Numbered from the stretch's first letter, positions 15,105-23,513 are shown. The stretch is 23,570 bases of DNA from JADHUC01 sp964617665 (GCA_964617665.1 CAZUAH010000191.1:1-23570); one strand, 5' to 3'. Notes: a model not told the origin generated them from the sequence alone. Numbers and translations: made by a program.

Positions 15105-16544
15105 ATGCAGTCTTCAACAAAACGCGTGGCCGTCATAGGCGGCGGAATTTCCGGATTGGCGGCGGCGCACCGCTTGTGCGAACTCGACTCGTCGGTCGAA
15201 CTTCGGCTGCTAGAGGCGGGGCAAGGCCTGGGAGGTTCGCTGAAGACTCTGCACGAGGATGGCTTTCTCGTCGAACGCGGGGCGGACAACTTCATCACGA
15301 CTATTCCCTGGGGCGTGGATCTTTGTCGCCGAATTGGGTTCGAGGACCAATTGATCGAAACGACCCCGGATCACCGCACCGCGTTTGTTGTCCGCCGCGG
15401 GCGACTGCACAAGATCCCCGAAGGTTTCGTGATCATGGCTCCCAGCAGGATCTGGCCTGTGGTTACCACGCCGATTCTCAGCCCGCTGGGCAAACTGCGA
15501 ATGGTTTGGGAATACCTGGTTCCCAAACGGACAGAGGACCAGGATGAAAGCCTTGCCGCATTTGTCGTCCGGCGTTTCGGACGCGAGACATATGAGCGTC
15601 TTGTCCAGCCGTTAGTCGGCGGCATCTACACGGGCGACCCCGAGAAGCTGAGCGTACGGACGACGATGCCGCGTTTCGTGGATATGGAACGAGACCACGG
15701 CAGCTTGATCCGAGCGGTTTTCCGACAGGCCCGAAAAAGGCGTCAACAGTCGCAGGGCGGTGGTGCTCGCTACAGCATGTTCGTTGCACCGCGAGTCGGG
15801 ATATCCAGCCTGGTTGATGCGATCGCCGGACGCTTGCCTACCGGATGTGTTCAACTGGACGCGGCGGTTTCTCGCATAGAGATGCGTCCCGACGGCCGTT
15901 GGTCCGTGTGGATGGAAGACGAGTCCGCAGACGAGCAGTTGTACGATGCAGTGGTTCTTGCGACGCCTGCAGCTTCCGCGGCACGCTTGGTCGGGCCCCT
16001 CGATTCGCAACTTGCCGATCTTCTCGATAACATCCCGCACGCAAGTTGCTCGATCGTGTCGCTCGCCTACCGACGTGATGAGATCCGGCATCCGATGGAT
16101 GGATTCGGCTTCGTCGTACCCTCGATCGAAAACCGAAAGGTCCTGTCAGCAAGCTTCTCCAGTGTCAAGTACGAAGGGCGGGCACCGGACGGCCAAGTCT
16201 TGGTGCGCGTGTTCATCGGCGGAGCTTGTCAGCAAGAGTTGGCCGAACTACCCGACGACCAGTTGGAGTCCGTGGCCACGGAGGAGTTGGCTGAACTGCT
16301 GAAGATCGAGGGCACACCTAACAGGACATGGGTAACTCGCCAGCCGCGAGCCATGCCTCAGTACTACGTGGGACACGGCGACCGCGTTGCGCAGATCGAA
16401 GCAGGCGTCTCGCGACTTCCCGGCTTGTTTGTTGCAGGAAACGCCTACAGCGGTGTGGGCATTCCGTATTGCATTCACAACGCCGAGCAAGCAGCCCAGA
16501 GGGTGGTAGAGTTCTTGAACGCTCGCGAGCCGAGCGGCGAGTGA
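15105..16544 (+). CDS. hemY: Protoporphyrinogen/coproporphyrinogen oxidase (HemY type)
   Basis: A 479-residue FAD flavoenzyme catalysing oxygen-dependent oxidation of protoporphyrinogen IX, or coproporphyrinogen III, in haem biosynthesis. The FAD-binding motif is G12-G-G-I-S-G17 with LLEAGQGLGGSLKT near 35-48 and a GADNF block near 60. The family block FGRETYERLVQPLVGGIYTGDPEKLSVRTTMPRF lies at about 153-186. The C-terminal FAD site is GLFVAGNAYSGVGIPYCIHNAEQAA. Full length for the family. No Shine-Dalgarno sequence is seen before the ATG, so translation may depend on coupling or another signal. Haem supply is relevant to the haem proteins at 5431-9264, but no direct link can be shown. Confidence 0.94.
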   Translation: MQSSTKRVAVIGGGISGLAAAHRLCELDSSVELRLLEAGQGLGGSLKTLHEDGFLVERGADNFITTIPWGVDLCRRIGFEDQLIETTPDHRTAFVVRRGRLHKIPEGFVIMAPSRIWPVVTTPILSPLGKLRMVWEYLVPKRTEDQDESLAAFVVRRFGRETYERLVQPLVGGIYTGDPEKLSVRTTMPRFVDMERDHGSLIRAVFRQARKRRQQSQGGGARYSMFVAPRVGISSLVDAIAGRLPTGCVQLDAAVSRIEMRPDGRWSVWMEDESADEQLYDAVVLATPAASAARLVGPLDSQLADLLDNIPHASCSIVSLAYRRDEIRHPMDGFGFVVPSIENRKVLSASFSSVKYEGRAPDGQVLVRVFIGGACQQELAELPDDQLESVATEELAELLKIEGTPNRTWVTRQPRAMPQYYVGHGDRVAQIEAGVSRLPGLFVAGNAYSGVGIPYCIHNAEQAAQRVVEFLNAREPSGE

Positions 16545-16578
16545 CGCCGCGGCACCTGAATTTTGACGAGGAGTTGTT

Positions 16579-17238
16579 GTGAGTGAACCTGTCAGCGAGA
16601 CGCTTGGCGACGCATTACGGCGTTTCGATATCGAGTTGCCCGATGATCATGTTGCGCAGTTGGATCGCTATTGCTGTCTCGTTTGGGATTGGAACGAGCG
16701 ACTAAACTTGACGAGGCATACCGATTTCGACAAGTTCGTCAGTCGCGATCTCGTGGACACTGTGCAATTGAGCTGTCTGTTGGAACCGGACGAGAAGGTG
16801 CTGGACGTGGGCACTGGTGGCGGAGTCCCGGGCGTCGTATTGGCCATCACTCGTCCCGATCTGCAAGTGTCGTTGTGCGAGTCCGTGCGTAAGAAGGCGC
16901 AGGTCGTCGAGGCTATCGTGCGCGAACTCGGCCTCTCGACACCAGTGTACTGTGACCGTGCCGAAGAGCTGTTGCAGGAGCACCGATTCGACACGCTCGT
17001 TGCCCGCGCCGTAGGGCCGCTCTGGAAAATGTGCAAATGGTTCGGACCGCACTGGCATTCGTTCGGTCGGCTATGGGCGATCAAGGGGCCCCGGTGGGTA
17101 GAGGAGCGAAAAGAGGCACGCGAGCGAGGATTGCTAAAGAATGTCGAGCTGCGAAAGGTCGTCACGTACCCCATGCCGGGAACCGAGTCGGACAGCGTGA
17201 TCCTAAGGCTGCGGGGCAGGACGCGATCCGAGGTCTGA
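16579..17238 (+). CDS. rsmG: 16S rRNA (guanine527-N7)-methyltransferase RsmG
   Basis: A 219-residue SAM-dependent methyltransferase of the RsmG (GidB) family, modifying G527 in the 530 loop of 16S rRNA. It has WNERLNLTR (38-46), SRDLVDTVQL (55-64, the family's H/R-x-L-D block), the SAM motif LDVGTGGGVPG (75-85), and VARAVGPL near 140. GTG start at 16579 follows GACGAGGAG. It begins 34 bases after hemY and is likely co-transcribed with it. Length is normal for the family. Confidence 0.93.
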   Translation: MSEPVSETLGDALRRFDIELPDDHVAQLDRYCCLVWDWNERLNLTRHTDFDKFVSRDLVDTVQLSCLLEPDEKVLDVGTGGGVPGVVLAITRPDLQVSLCESVRKKAQVVEAIVRELGLSTPVYCDRAEELLQEHRFDTLVARAVGPLWKMCKWFGPHWHSFGRLWAIKGPRWVEERKEARERGLLKNVELRKVVTYPMPGTESDSVILRLRGRTRSEV

Positions 17239-17482
17239 CCGTAGCCATCCTTGCCGACGAGCACTTCGTCGGATCCCATCTGAATTAAACGAACGGTAGA
17301 CGTAAACCGTTCAGTCACTTCGATTTGTCCGATGTTCTTGGGCGTCGCCTATCTTCCGATCTCCCCTCATTTTAGCGGGCCCCGATTGAAAGACGTTCGC
17401 CCACAAGTCTACAATCCACCACTGGTCCGTCGGGTGGCGAGGTGAAGAAGAGTAAGTTCGAGAATTGAGGAGAGGATGAGCA
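17239..17482. other. Intergenic region between rsmG and the sugar operon
   Basis: This gap of 244 bases ends the rsmG unit and starts the sugar operon. Two small hairpins could help end transcription: 17254-17272 (7-base stem, 5-base loop) and 17291-17312 (7-base stem, 8-base loop). Neither has a good T tract. The promoter at 17386-17415 follows. Confidence 0.45.
17386..17415 (+). promoter_or_regulatory. Candidate sigma70 promoter of the sugar operon
   Basis: TTGAAA (17386-17391) and TACAAT (17410-17415) are separated by 18 bases, each matching the consensus in five of six or close to it. Transcription would start near 17422, giving a leader of about 60 bases before ATG 17483. GAGGAGAGG provides a good ribosome binding site. 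Confidence 0.55.
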
Positions 17483-18634
17483 ATGGGACAGCTTGGTGTT
17501 GCAGTCATCGGTGCGGGGTTCATTGGGCCTGTTCACGTCGAAGGGCTTCGGCGCGCTGGTCAGAAGGTTGTAGGAATCCTCGGCGTCGACCAGCGGGAGT
17601 CGGATGGCGCGGCATCGCAGCTTGGATTGTCGAAGGCATATGCAAGCTTTGACGAAGTCCTGGCCGACGACGCTGTGCAGGCCGTACACATCGCTACGCC
17701 GAACAGGCTGCACTACGACATGGCCTCTCGAGCCTTGAAGGCTGGAAAGCATGTGTTGTGCGAGAAGCCACTGGCCATGGATTCGCAGGAGTCCGCCGAG
17801 TTGGTCAAGTTGGCAAAAGAAGCCAATTTGGCGGCGGGCGTGAACTACAACCTCCGTTTCTACCCGCTTTGTCAGGAGGCGGCTCAACGGGGACGCGACG
17901 GAGACTTCGGCGACGTCTACCACGTGACGGGCAGTTACGTTCAGGATTGGCTGTTCCACGAGACGGATTTCAACTGGCGCGTTTTGTCCGAGGAGGGTGG
18001 CGATCTGCGAGCGGTGGCCGATATCGGTACGCATTGGCTGGATCTGATTCATGCCATCACGGGGCTGGAGGTCGAGGCCCTGTGCGCCGACTTGGTTACA
18101 GTGTTTCCCGTGCGCAAACGTCCGAAAGGCGAGGTCGAAACGTTCAGCGGCAAAGGTGCTCCGCCCGTGGCCGTCGAGCCGGTCGACATCGCAACCGAGG
18201 ATTACGGTTGCATTATGTTGAAGTTCGTCGGCGGCGCGCGCGGCTGTTTGCACGTTTCGCAGGTGAACGCGGGACGCAAGAACTGCTTACGGTACGAGAT
18301 CGCGGGCTCGAAAAAGGCGTTGGCGTGGAATAGCGAGAGCCCCAACGAGTTGTGGATGGGGCACCGTGACCAGCCGAACGAAAGCCTGATCCGCGATCCT
18401 TCGTTGGTGGGCGATACGGCACGTCAATATATCACCTATCCCGGCGGACATAACGAAGGCTTCCCGGACACGTTCAAGCAGTGCTTTCGCGCCTTCTACG
18501 GATACATTGACGCCGGCGACTTTTCGGCACCGCCGACATTCCCCACGTTTGCCGACGGCCATCGTGAAATCGTGTTGTGTGAAGCGATCCTGAACAGCCA
18601 CAAGCAACAGGCGTGGGTCAAGGTGGAAGGGTGA
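17483..18634 (+). CDS. Cytosolic Gfo/Idh/MocA family dehydrogenase
   Basis: A 383-residue NAD(P)-dependent dehydrogenase with no signal peptide, so cytosolic. The Rossmann motif is G10-A-G12-F-I-G15, the family block HVLCEKPLA has E94-K-P96, and D180-I-G-T-H184 matches the catalytic D-x-x-x-H. It is only distantly similar to the Tat-exported relative at 1765. It heads a four-gene unit with a TIM-barrel isomerase, ROK kinase and DeoC aldolase and has its own promoter, so it is the likely first oxidation step on a sugar, polyol or inositol. The family is certain; the substrate is not readable from sequence. Confidence 0.93.
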   Translation: MGQLGVAVIGAGFIGPVHVEGLRRAGQKVVGILGVDQRESDGAASQLGLSKAYASFDEVLADDAVQAVHIATPNRLHYDMASRALKAGKHVLCEKPLAMDSQESAELVKLAKEANLAAGVNYNLRFYPLCQEAAQRGRDGDFGDVYHVTGSYVQDWLFHETDFNWRVLSEEGGDLRAVADIGTHWLDLIHAITGLEVEALCADLVTVFPVRKRPKGEVETFSGKGAPPVAVEPVDIATEDYGCIMLKFVGGARGCLHVSQVNAGRKNCLRYEIAGSKKALAWNSESPNELWMGHRDQPNESLIRDPSLVGDTARQYITYPGGHNEGFPDTFKQCFRAFYGYIDAGDFSAPPTFPTFADGHREIVLCEAILNSHKQQAWVKVEG

Positions 18635-18697
18635 TCCGAATGGTTCCGCTTGCTGTGCGGTCCTCGTTCGGTAGCGATAAGAGCACTCGATCAAACA

Positions 18698-18720
18698 GGT
18701 CCCGACCGGCGGCCGGGACC
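18698..18720 (+). other. Hairpin just upstream of the TIM-barrel gene
   Basis: GGTCCCG (18698-18704) pairs with CGGGACC (18714-18720) around a 9-base GC-rich loop. It ends three bases before the AAGAGGAG ribosome binding site of the next gene, inside a 105-base spacer in the operon. No T tract follows, so it is more likely to affect mRNA processing or stability than to terminate. Confidence 0.45.
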
Positions 18721-18739
18721 GACCAAGAGGAGCATCACC

Positions 18740-19657
18740 ATGAAATTGGGATTCGTTAGCGCTATACTCCCGGATCTTTCTCTTCAGGAAGTCGTCCAAT
18801 ACGCAGCCGAGACAGGTTTCACCTGTGTGGAATTGATGTGTTGGCCGAAAGGCAAAGCGGAACGCCGTTACGCAGGAGTGACGCATGTGGACGTGGCGGA
18901 TTTCGGTCAGGCCGAGGCGGATGAAGTCAAAGGCATTGTTGAAGCGGCCGGCATCGAAATCAGCGGCCTGGGATACTATCCTAACCCTCTGACACCGAAC
19001 GGCGAAGACGCGGAAACGTTCATCGCGCAAATCAAGAGAGTGATCGCTGCTGCCGCCCAACTCGGCGTGAATCAGATGAACACTTTCGTGGGCCGCGACC
19101 CCGCCAAGACCGCCGATGAGAATTGGCCTCGATTCCTGGAAGTCTGGAAGCCTCTGGTTCAATTAGCCGAAGATCAAGGCGTCCGGATCGGTATCGAGAA
19201 CTGCCCCATGTTCTTCACTCGCGACGAGTGGCCCAGTGGGCTCAACCTGGCTCACTCCCCGGCCATTTGGCGACGTATGTTCGAAGATATCCCGAGTGAG
19301 AGTTTCGGCTTGAACTTCGACCCATCCCACTTGGTATGGCAGCAGATGGATTACATTAAGCCGCTCGACGAATTCGCGGATCGCATCTTCCACGTACATG
19401 CCAAGGATGTCCGCGTCGACCGCGATCGCTTGGACAACGTCGGCATCCTGGCGACCCCTCTGGAGTATCACACACCGAAACTGCCTGGACTTGGTGAAAT
19501 CGAATGGGGCAGATTCTGTTCGGTGCTGGGCGACGCTGGTTACACCGGACCCGTCTGCATCGAAGTTGAAGATCGGGCGTTCGAAGGCTCGCTGGAATTA
19601 CGCAAAGCCTCGCTGCGCCAGAGTGGGACGTTTTTGCGGAACTTCATCGCTGACTGA
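18740..19657 (+). CDS. Sugar phosphate isomerase/epimerase-like TIM barrel protein
   Basis: A 305-residue protein of the xylose-isomerase-like TIM barrel family (AP endonuclease 2 superfamily), which includes sugar epimerases, hydroxypyruvate isomerase and inosose dehydratase (IolE). Likely divalent metal ligands are E153 in IENCP, D194 and H197 in NFDPSHL, H220 in HVHAKD and E275 in IEVED. ATG 18740 is chosen over the longer frame from 18650 because AAGAGGAG stands before it and the upstream part holds the hairpin. It is the second gene of the operon, 25 bases before the ROK kinase. The reaction may be epimerisation, isomerisation or dehydration of the oxidised sugar. Confidence 0.92.
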   Translation: MKLGFVSAILPDLSLQEVVQYAAETGFTCVELMCWPKGKAERRYAGVTHVDVADFGQAEADEVKGIVEAAGIEISGLGYYPNPLTPNGEDAETFIAQIKRVIAAAAQLGVNQMNTFVGRDPAKTADENWPRFLEVWKPLVQLAEDQGVRIGIENCPMFFTRDEWPSGLNLAHSPAIWRRMFEDIPSESFGLNFDPSHLVWQQMDYIKPLDEFADRIFHVHAKDVRVDRDRLDNVGILATPLEYHTPKLPGLGEIEWGRFCSVLGDAGYTGPVCIEVEDRAFEGSLELRKASLRQSGTFLRNFIAD

Positions 19658-19682
19658 ATTTGTGGGGGAAAGTCGAGTCGCA

Positions 19683-20660
19683 ATGGACGAACTGTACGCT
19701 GGCGTGGATCTTGGCGGCACGACCACTTGGTGCGCCCTGGCAGACAGGGATGGCAATATTGCCTGCGAGCAGAAGACCGCCACCGACGCCCACGAGGGCC
19801 CGCAGGCGGTTCTAGAACGCATTATTGACGTGATCAAGGCTCTGGCAGCCAAAGCACAGAGCCAGCCCGTCGCGCTCGGGATGGGCGTCCCCGGCTTGGT
19901 CGATCTGGAAACGGGAACGACAAAGTTTCTTCCCAATCTGCCGACTCTCTGGCGCGACATCGAAGCAGGGAAGATCCTATCGGAGAATCTCGGCTGCCCG
20001 GCGCGTTTGCTGAACGACGTGCGCATGGCCACACTGGGCGAACTGACATTCGGCTGGGGCAGATCGGCCCCCACGCTCGTGTTCTTCGCGATCGGTACAG
20101 GAATCGGCGGGGGCGTCGCGGTCGATGGGAAGCTGCGTTTGGGGCCGCTGGGCGAGGCCGGCGAATTGGGGCACCAGACCGTCATGCCCGATGGCGCGCT
20201 GTGCGGGTGCGGCAACCGAGGGTGTATGGAAACCCTGGCCGCCGGGCCGGCGATTGCGGCCGAAGGCGTTCGGCTGATGAGGACTAATCTCGCGCCGAAG
20301 CTCCACGAGATGGTTGAGGGCGACCCTGGAAGAGTTACGCCGAAGGAGATGGCAGCCGCGGCCGAAGCCGGCGACGAGGCGGTGCGAGATGGCATTCATC
20401 GAGCGGCTGACTTCCTGGCCATCGGCGTGGCCAATATGGTAACGGCTCTTCATCCCGACGTCGTCGTGCTGGGCGGCGGTGTCGCTGAGATGGGGGCAAT
20501 CCTGTTTGATCGCGTCCGCGAAAGCGTGCACCAGCGCGTGCGCATGATTCCTGCCGATCAGATACGAATCGAACACTCGCAACTCGGCGAACAGGCCGGT
20601 TTGCTCGGAGCGATTGCTCTGGCTTCGCGGGGCCACGGCGGCGAGGCGGACGAAACGTAA
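19683..20660 (+). CDS. ROK family sugar kinase (glucokinase-like)
   Basis: A 325-residue ROK-family protein. The ATP phosphate-binding loop is D9-L-G-G-T13, the catalytic base is D112 in LLND112VR, the EAGELGH block holds E158, E161 and H164, and the ROK zinc site is completed by C174-G-C176-G-N-R-G-C181. GTGIGGG near 138 is also conserved. No N-terminal helix-turn-helix is present, so it is a kinase rather than a ROK repressor. The start at ATG 19683 follows GGGGGAAAG. It lies between the TIM-barrel and aldolase genes and probably phosphorylates the pathway intermediate. The real substrate may be glucose or another hexose or keto sugar. Confidence 0.93.
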   Translation: MDELYAGVDLGGTTTWCALADRDGNIACEQKTATDAHEGPQAVLERIIDVIKALAAKAQSQPVALGMGVPGLVDLETGTTKFLPNLPTLWRDIEAGKILSENLGCPARLLNDVRMATLGELTFGWGRSAPTLVFFAIGTGIGGGVAVDGKLRLGPLGEAGELGHQTVMPDGALCGCGNRGCMETLAAGPAIAAEGVRLMRTNLAPKLHEMVEGDPGRVTPKEMAAAAEAGDEAVRDGIHRAADFLAIGVANMVTALHPDVVVLGGGVAEMGAILFDRVRESVHQRVRMIPADQIRIEHSQLGEQAGLLGAIALASRGHGGEADET

Positions 20661-20701
20661 CAATTGACAACGAACAGAGACCAATAACTGAGGTGCAGAC
20701 A

Positions 20702-21385
20702 ATGGACTACACTTACGAAGACATTGCCAAGATGATCGACCACTCGCTGTTGAATCCGATGCTACCGGCCGATGATCTGGAGAAGGGTTGCCAACTCGCG
20801 TTGGACTACGATGCCGCCAGTGTGTGCATCATGCCGTACTACTTACGACGCTGCGCCGAACTGCTGAAAGGAAGCACCGTCAAAGCCAGTACGACGATCG
20901 GCTTCCCCCACGGCGGGCACACCACGGCGATCAAACGCGCCGAGGCCGAGCGAGCCCTAGCGGATGGTTGCGAAGAGTTGGACATGGTCGTGAACATCAG
21001 CAAGGTGCTCAGCGGCGATTGGGATTACGTGCGCGAGGATATCAAAGCCGTAATCGATCCGGCCCACGCGGCCGGCCAGAAGGTCAAGGTGATCTTTGAG
21101 AACTGCTATCTGAACGATGACCAGAAGATCAAACTGTGCGAAATCTGCTCGGAACTGAACGCCGACTGGGTCAAAACGTCGACTGGCTATGGCACAGGCG
21201 GGGCCACCGTAGAAGACCTGAAGCTGATGATCGAGCACACACCCGATCACGTCCAAGTAAAAGCGGCCGGTGGCGTTCGCGATTTGGATGGCCTGCTGGA
21301 GGTCCGCGCTCTCGGCGTGACTCGCGTCGGCGCCAGCCGAACGCAGGATATGCTGGACGAGTGCAGGAAACGCCTGGAAACGTAA
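20702..21385 (+). CDS. deoC: Deoxyribose-phosphate aldolase family protein (DeoC)
   Basis: A 227-residue class I aldolase of the DeoC family. The catalytic set is intact: Schiff-base K158 in DWVK158TSTGYG, D94 in EELD94MVVNI and K187 in VQVK187AAGGVR. Length is normal. DeoC cleaves 2-deoxyribose 5-phosphate to glyceraldehyde 3-phosphate and acetaldehyde, though paralogues can take other phosphorylated deoxy-sugars. ATG 20702 is preferred to 20693 because GAGGTG lies six bases upstream. It is the last gene of the unit, 41 bases after the ROK kinase. Its place at the end of a dehydrogenase-isomerase-kinase series suggests that it cleaves the final phosphorylated intermediate. Confidence 0.93.
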   Translation: MDYTYEDIAKMIDHSLLNPMLPADDLEKGCQLALDYDAASVCIMPYYLRRCAELLKGSTVKASTTIGFPHGGHTTAIKRAEAERALADGCEELDMVVNISKVLSGDWDYVREDIKAVIDPAHAAGQKVKVIFENCYLNDDQKIKLCEICSELNADWVKTSTGYGTGGATVEDLKLMIEHTPDHVQVKAAGGVRDLDGLLEVRALGVTRVGASRTQDMLDECRKRLET

Positions 21386-21750
21386 AAATTCCATATCCTG
21401 TTCCCGAATTGCTCTGTGATTCGGATATCGAGCGTACGCTGCTTGGAACATTCTGTTCCCAGACGCGGAATTGACGCGCCACCCACTCGCGCTCCGTAGC
21501 CATCTCAGGGGCGGTGCCCAGACAGCCTTCCGAGATCTTCGTTACTGGTGCGTCTGGATCCCAATCAATACATGTCGCCAGCGATTGCGCAGTGCGCGTC
21601 TGTCGGTAGAAGTGATTTATGTGAGAATGGGGTGTCGAGGCGGATTGGGGGGAACGAGCGGACTGTTTCGGTTGTACGAATTTTTCTCCATGAAACGGAT
21701 TTGGCGGTCGATCTAGTACAGCGGATCTTGTCACATAGGGGGGATATTCC
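21386..21750. other. Intergenic region before the outer-membrane protein gene
   Basis: About 365 bases. It contains weak hairpins after deoC (ATATC 21393-21397 with GATAT 21424-21428 enclosing CGAAT/ATTCG; GGAACA/TGTTCC at 21445-21459) but no clear terminator. The minus strand is open throughout, reading CIDWDPDAPVTKISEGCLGT around 21480-21575, which is rather protein-like, but no start or ribosome binding site was found. AGGGGGGAT near 21738 is the ribosome binding site of the next gene. Confidence 0.35.
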
Positions 21751-23064
21751 ATGAATGCAAAAAGGTCTCTTCTGCTCAGCGTGCTGCTTTTCTCGTGTGC
21801 CATGGGACAGGTTGTCTTTGGCCAGTACGCACCACCTTCCGGGCCGCCTAGCCTGCCGATGGGTGCTTTCGGCGGTCCGTCGGCACCGAGTTTCATGCCG
21901 CCGGGCCCGGCCTACCCGCACCCAATGGCCATGGGGCAGTTCGGTCCTGTGATGCCTGCGCCGCAATTCGTTGCACAGCCCGTTATGCCCGCAGGCTTCG
22001 AATCTGCTGCTGGCGGCAAATCGCGGTTTCGAGTCTACGCCGACGGCGAGGGTAAGTGCGTTCCCGATAGGGAGATCACGCTTGCCTCGCTGCGGAAGAA
22101 GGGCGGAAAGATCAACGCTTGCGGTGACAAGTGCGATGCAAAGGGCGGGAAGGATGCTTCCTGCTACTGCGTTCGCGTCTTTGGCGAATACTTGTACTTG
22201 CGGGCTCGCGACGCGGAAGTCGCATATGCCGTCGAAGCGAATTCGGGCATGGGACCGCCTCCAGTCCAGGTGTCTCCGATAGCCCTGTTGGACCAGGATT
22301 TCTCGTCGGGTTTTCGTGCCGGATTCGGCGTTTGTGTCGACGAATGCAGTGAAGTCTCGGCCACCTACACTTTCTTTGAAACCGCAACCAACGACCGGAT
22401 AGTCAGCGGCCCGCCGATCACGCAAATCGTGTCGATGGTGATTCACCCAGCGACTCCAGCCGCCGTGACTGGAACTGTTACTGCTGCTGGTCGCCACGAT
22501 ATCGAATTCGATTTGATCGATCTCGATTATCGGCGTATCTGGTGGGAAGACTATCTCGCTAACGTGAGTTGGGTTGCCGGCGTCCGGTGGGGACGGTTGG
22601 AGCAGAACTTCTTCTCAGTATTTACTGACAGTCTTGTGGGACCGCCAATCAACGAAGTCTCCGTGGCGACAGATATCGACTTCAGCGGAGCCGGTCTTCA
22701 TCTTGGTTTGGAGGGGGAACGCTACGCCGACCGATTGCCGTTCATGGTGTATGGTAAACTCTTCGGAAGTTTGATGGCGGGCGAGTTCGAGGGCTCGTAT
22801 CAACAAATCAACAACGGAAGCTCTTTTGTTAACACCAGTTGGAAAGCCGGTCGCATCGTGCCCACGTTCGAATTGGAACTGGGTGGCGGATACTGCTGCT
22901 GTGACGGTGCTTTCCGAGCAACGGCGGGTTATGTGTTCAGCGCGTGGACAAACATGGTCAAGACCGAGGACCTGATCCATGCGGTTCAAATGAACGATTT
23001 CAGAGACATGGGCGACACGATGACGTTCGACGGCTTCGTCGGACGCGTCGAGTGGCGATTCTAG
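21751..23064 (+). CDS. Cys-rich outer-membrane beta-barrel protein (Lpg1974/BBP7-like)
   Basis: A 437-residue outer-membrane protein. Residues 1-24 are a signal peptide (LLLSVLLFSC core, likely cleaved near VFG24). Residues 25-82 are rich in Pro, Gly and Met (PPSGPPSLPMG, MPPGPAYPHPMAMG). Residues 90-145 have clustered cysteines at 103, 124, 128, 138 and 140; more occur at 195, 199 and a triple C382-384. From about 141 (VFGEYLYLRARDAEVAYAVE) alternating strands fit a porin-like barrel as in the planctomycete relatives of the Legionella major outer-membrane protein, and the last residue is Phe (GRVEWRF), as usual for barrel assembly. It appears to be a single-gene unit with its own terminator. 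Family call is moderately sure; disulfide cross-linking is inference. Confidence 0.85.
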   Translation: MNAKRSLLLSVLLFSCAMGQVVFGQYAPPSGPPSLPMGAFGGPSAPSFMPPGPAYPHPMAMGQFGPVMPAPQFVAQPVMPAGFESAAGGKSRFRVYADGEGKCVPDREITLASLRKKGGKINACGDKCDAKGGKDASCYCVRVFGEYLYLRARDAEVAYAVEANSGMGPPPVQVSPIALLDQDFSSGFRAGFGVCVDECSEVSATYTFFETATNDRIVSGPPITQIVSMVIHPATPAAVTGTVTAAGRHDIEFDLIDLDYRRIWWEDYLANVSWVAGVRWGRLEQNFFSVFTDSLVGPPINEVSVATDIDFSGAGLHLGLEGERYADRLPFMVYGKLFGSLMAGEFEGSYQQINNGSSFVNTSWKAGRIVPTFELELGGGYCCCDGAFRATAGYVFSAWTNMVKTEDLIHAVQMNDFRDMGDTMTFDGFVGRVEWRF

Positions 23065-23105
23065 TTCAGTACAACTGAGCAAGATCTCTCTCAGGATATT
23101 CTCCC

Positions 23106-23141
23106 AACGAGCCGGCAGTGGCCATCCGCTGCCGGCTCGTT
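23106..23141 (+). terminator. Strong intrinsic terminator after the outer-membrane protein gene
   Basis: A perfect 13-base stem (23106-23118 with 23129-23141, GC-rich core GAGCCGGCAG) with a 10-base loop, ending in TTTTCGTTCTT. It lies 42 bases after the stop codon, so the outer-membrane protein is the last gene of its transcript. Confidence 0.93.
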
Positions 23142-23165
23142 TTCGTTCTTGGAACCAGATTATCG

Positions 23166-23513
23166 TCATGCGGCGGCTGAGACACCATCGTTGAGGTCTT
23201 GCGCGATAGCAAGCGTTTCAAGTTGGGCCCAGTTCAGCGTATACAGCGACCCGAAGTCGTGAACCGCATCGGACAATGGGCGAACTCCGAGAGCCACGAG
23301 TTCCAATGCCGGATCCATCGGCCCAAGAAGCCGATTGCCCGCGAATGACGCGAATCGGCGGAATGTGCTTCGATCTTGGCGGAGAGCTCGCAGCCACCTA
23401 TCGCGAAAGAACTGCGGCACTCCTTGCGCTCGTCTTCCGCGTCTCAGACTCCTGCGGGCTGGCCCTCCGGGGCCATTCCCAAGCGAACCCGGGTCCGTTA
23501 TGTGGAGCTGCAC
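23166..23513 (-). CDS. Possible hypothetical protein or gene fragment
   Basis: A 115-codon open frame from a GTG at 23513. The downstream two thirds (FFRDRWLRALRQDRSTFRRF... to SAAA) look like real protein, with mixed helices; the first third is basic and low in complexity. No ribosome binding site is visible and the start falls inside the TTATGTG inverted repeat, so it may be a gene truncated at a recombination junction. No family was recognised. An overlapping plus-strand frame (23276-23554) seems less protein-like. Confidence 0.3.
   Translation of the reverse strand: MQLHITDPGSLGNGPGGPARRSLRRGRRAQGVPQFFRDRWLRALRQDRSTFRRFASFAGNRLLGPMDPALELVALGVRPLSDAVHDFGSLYTLNWAQLETLAIAQDLNDGVSAAA

Noticed and set aside
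16668..17318. Minus-strand open frame of 216 codons opposite rsmG
   Set aside because: Most of it is antisense to rsmG, whose SAM motif is intact, and the composition is Ser/Arg-rich as in shadow frames.
21615..21628. TTATGTGAGAA resembling the right-edge TTATGTG repeats
   Set aside because: A single copy with no inverted or direct partner; likely chance.
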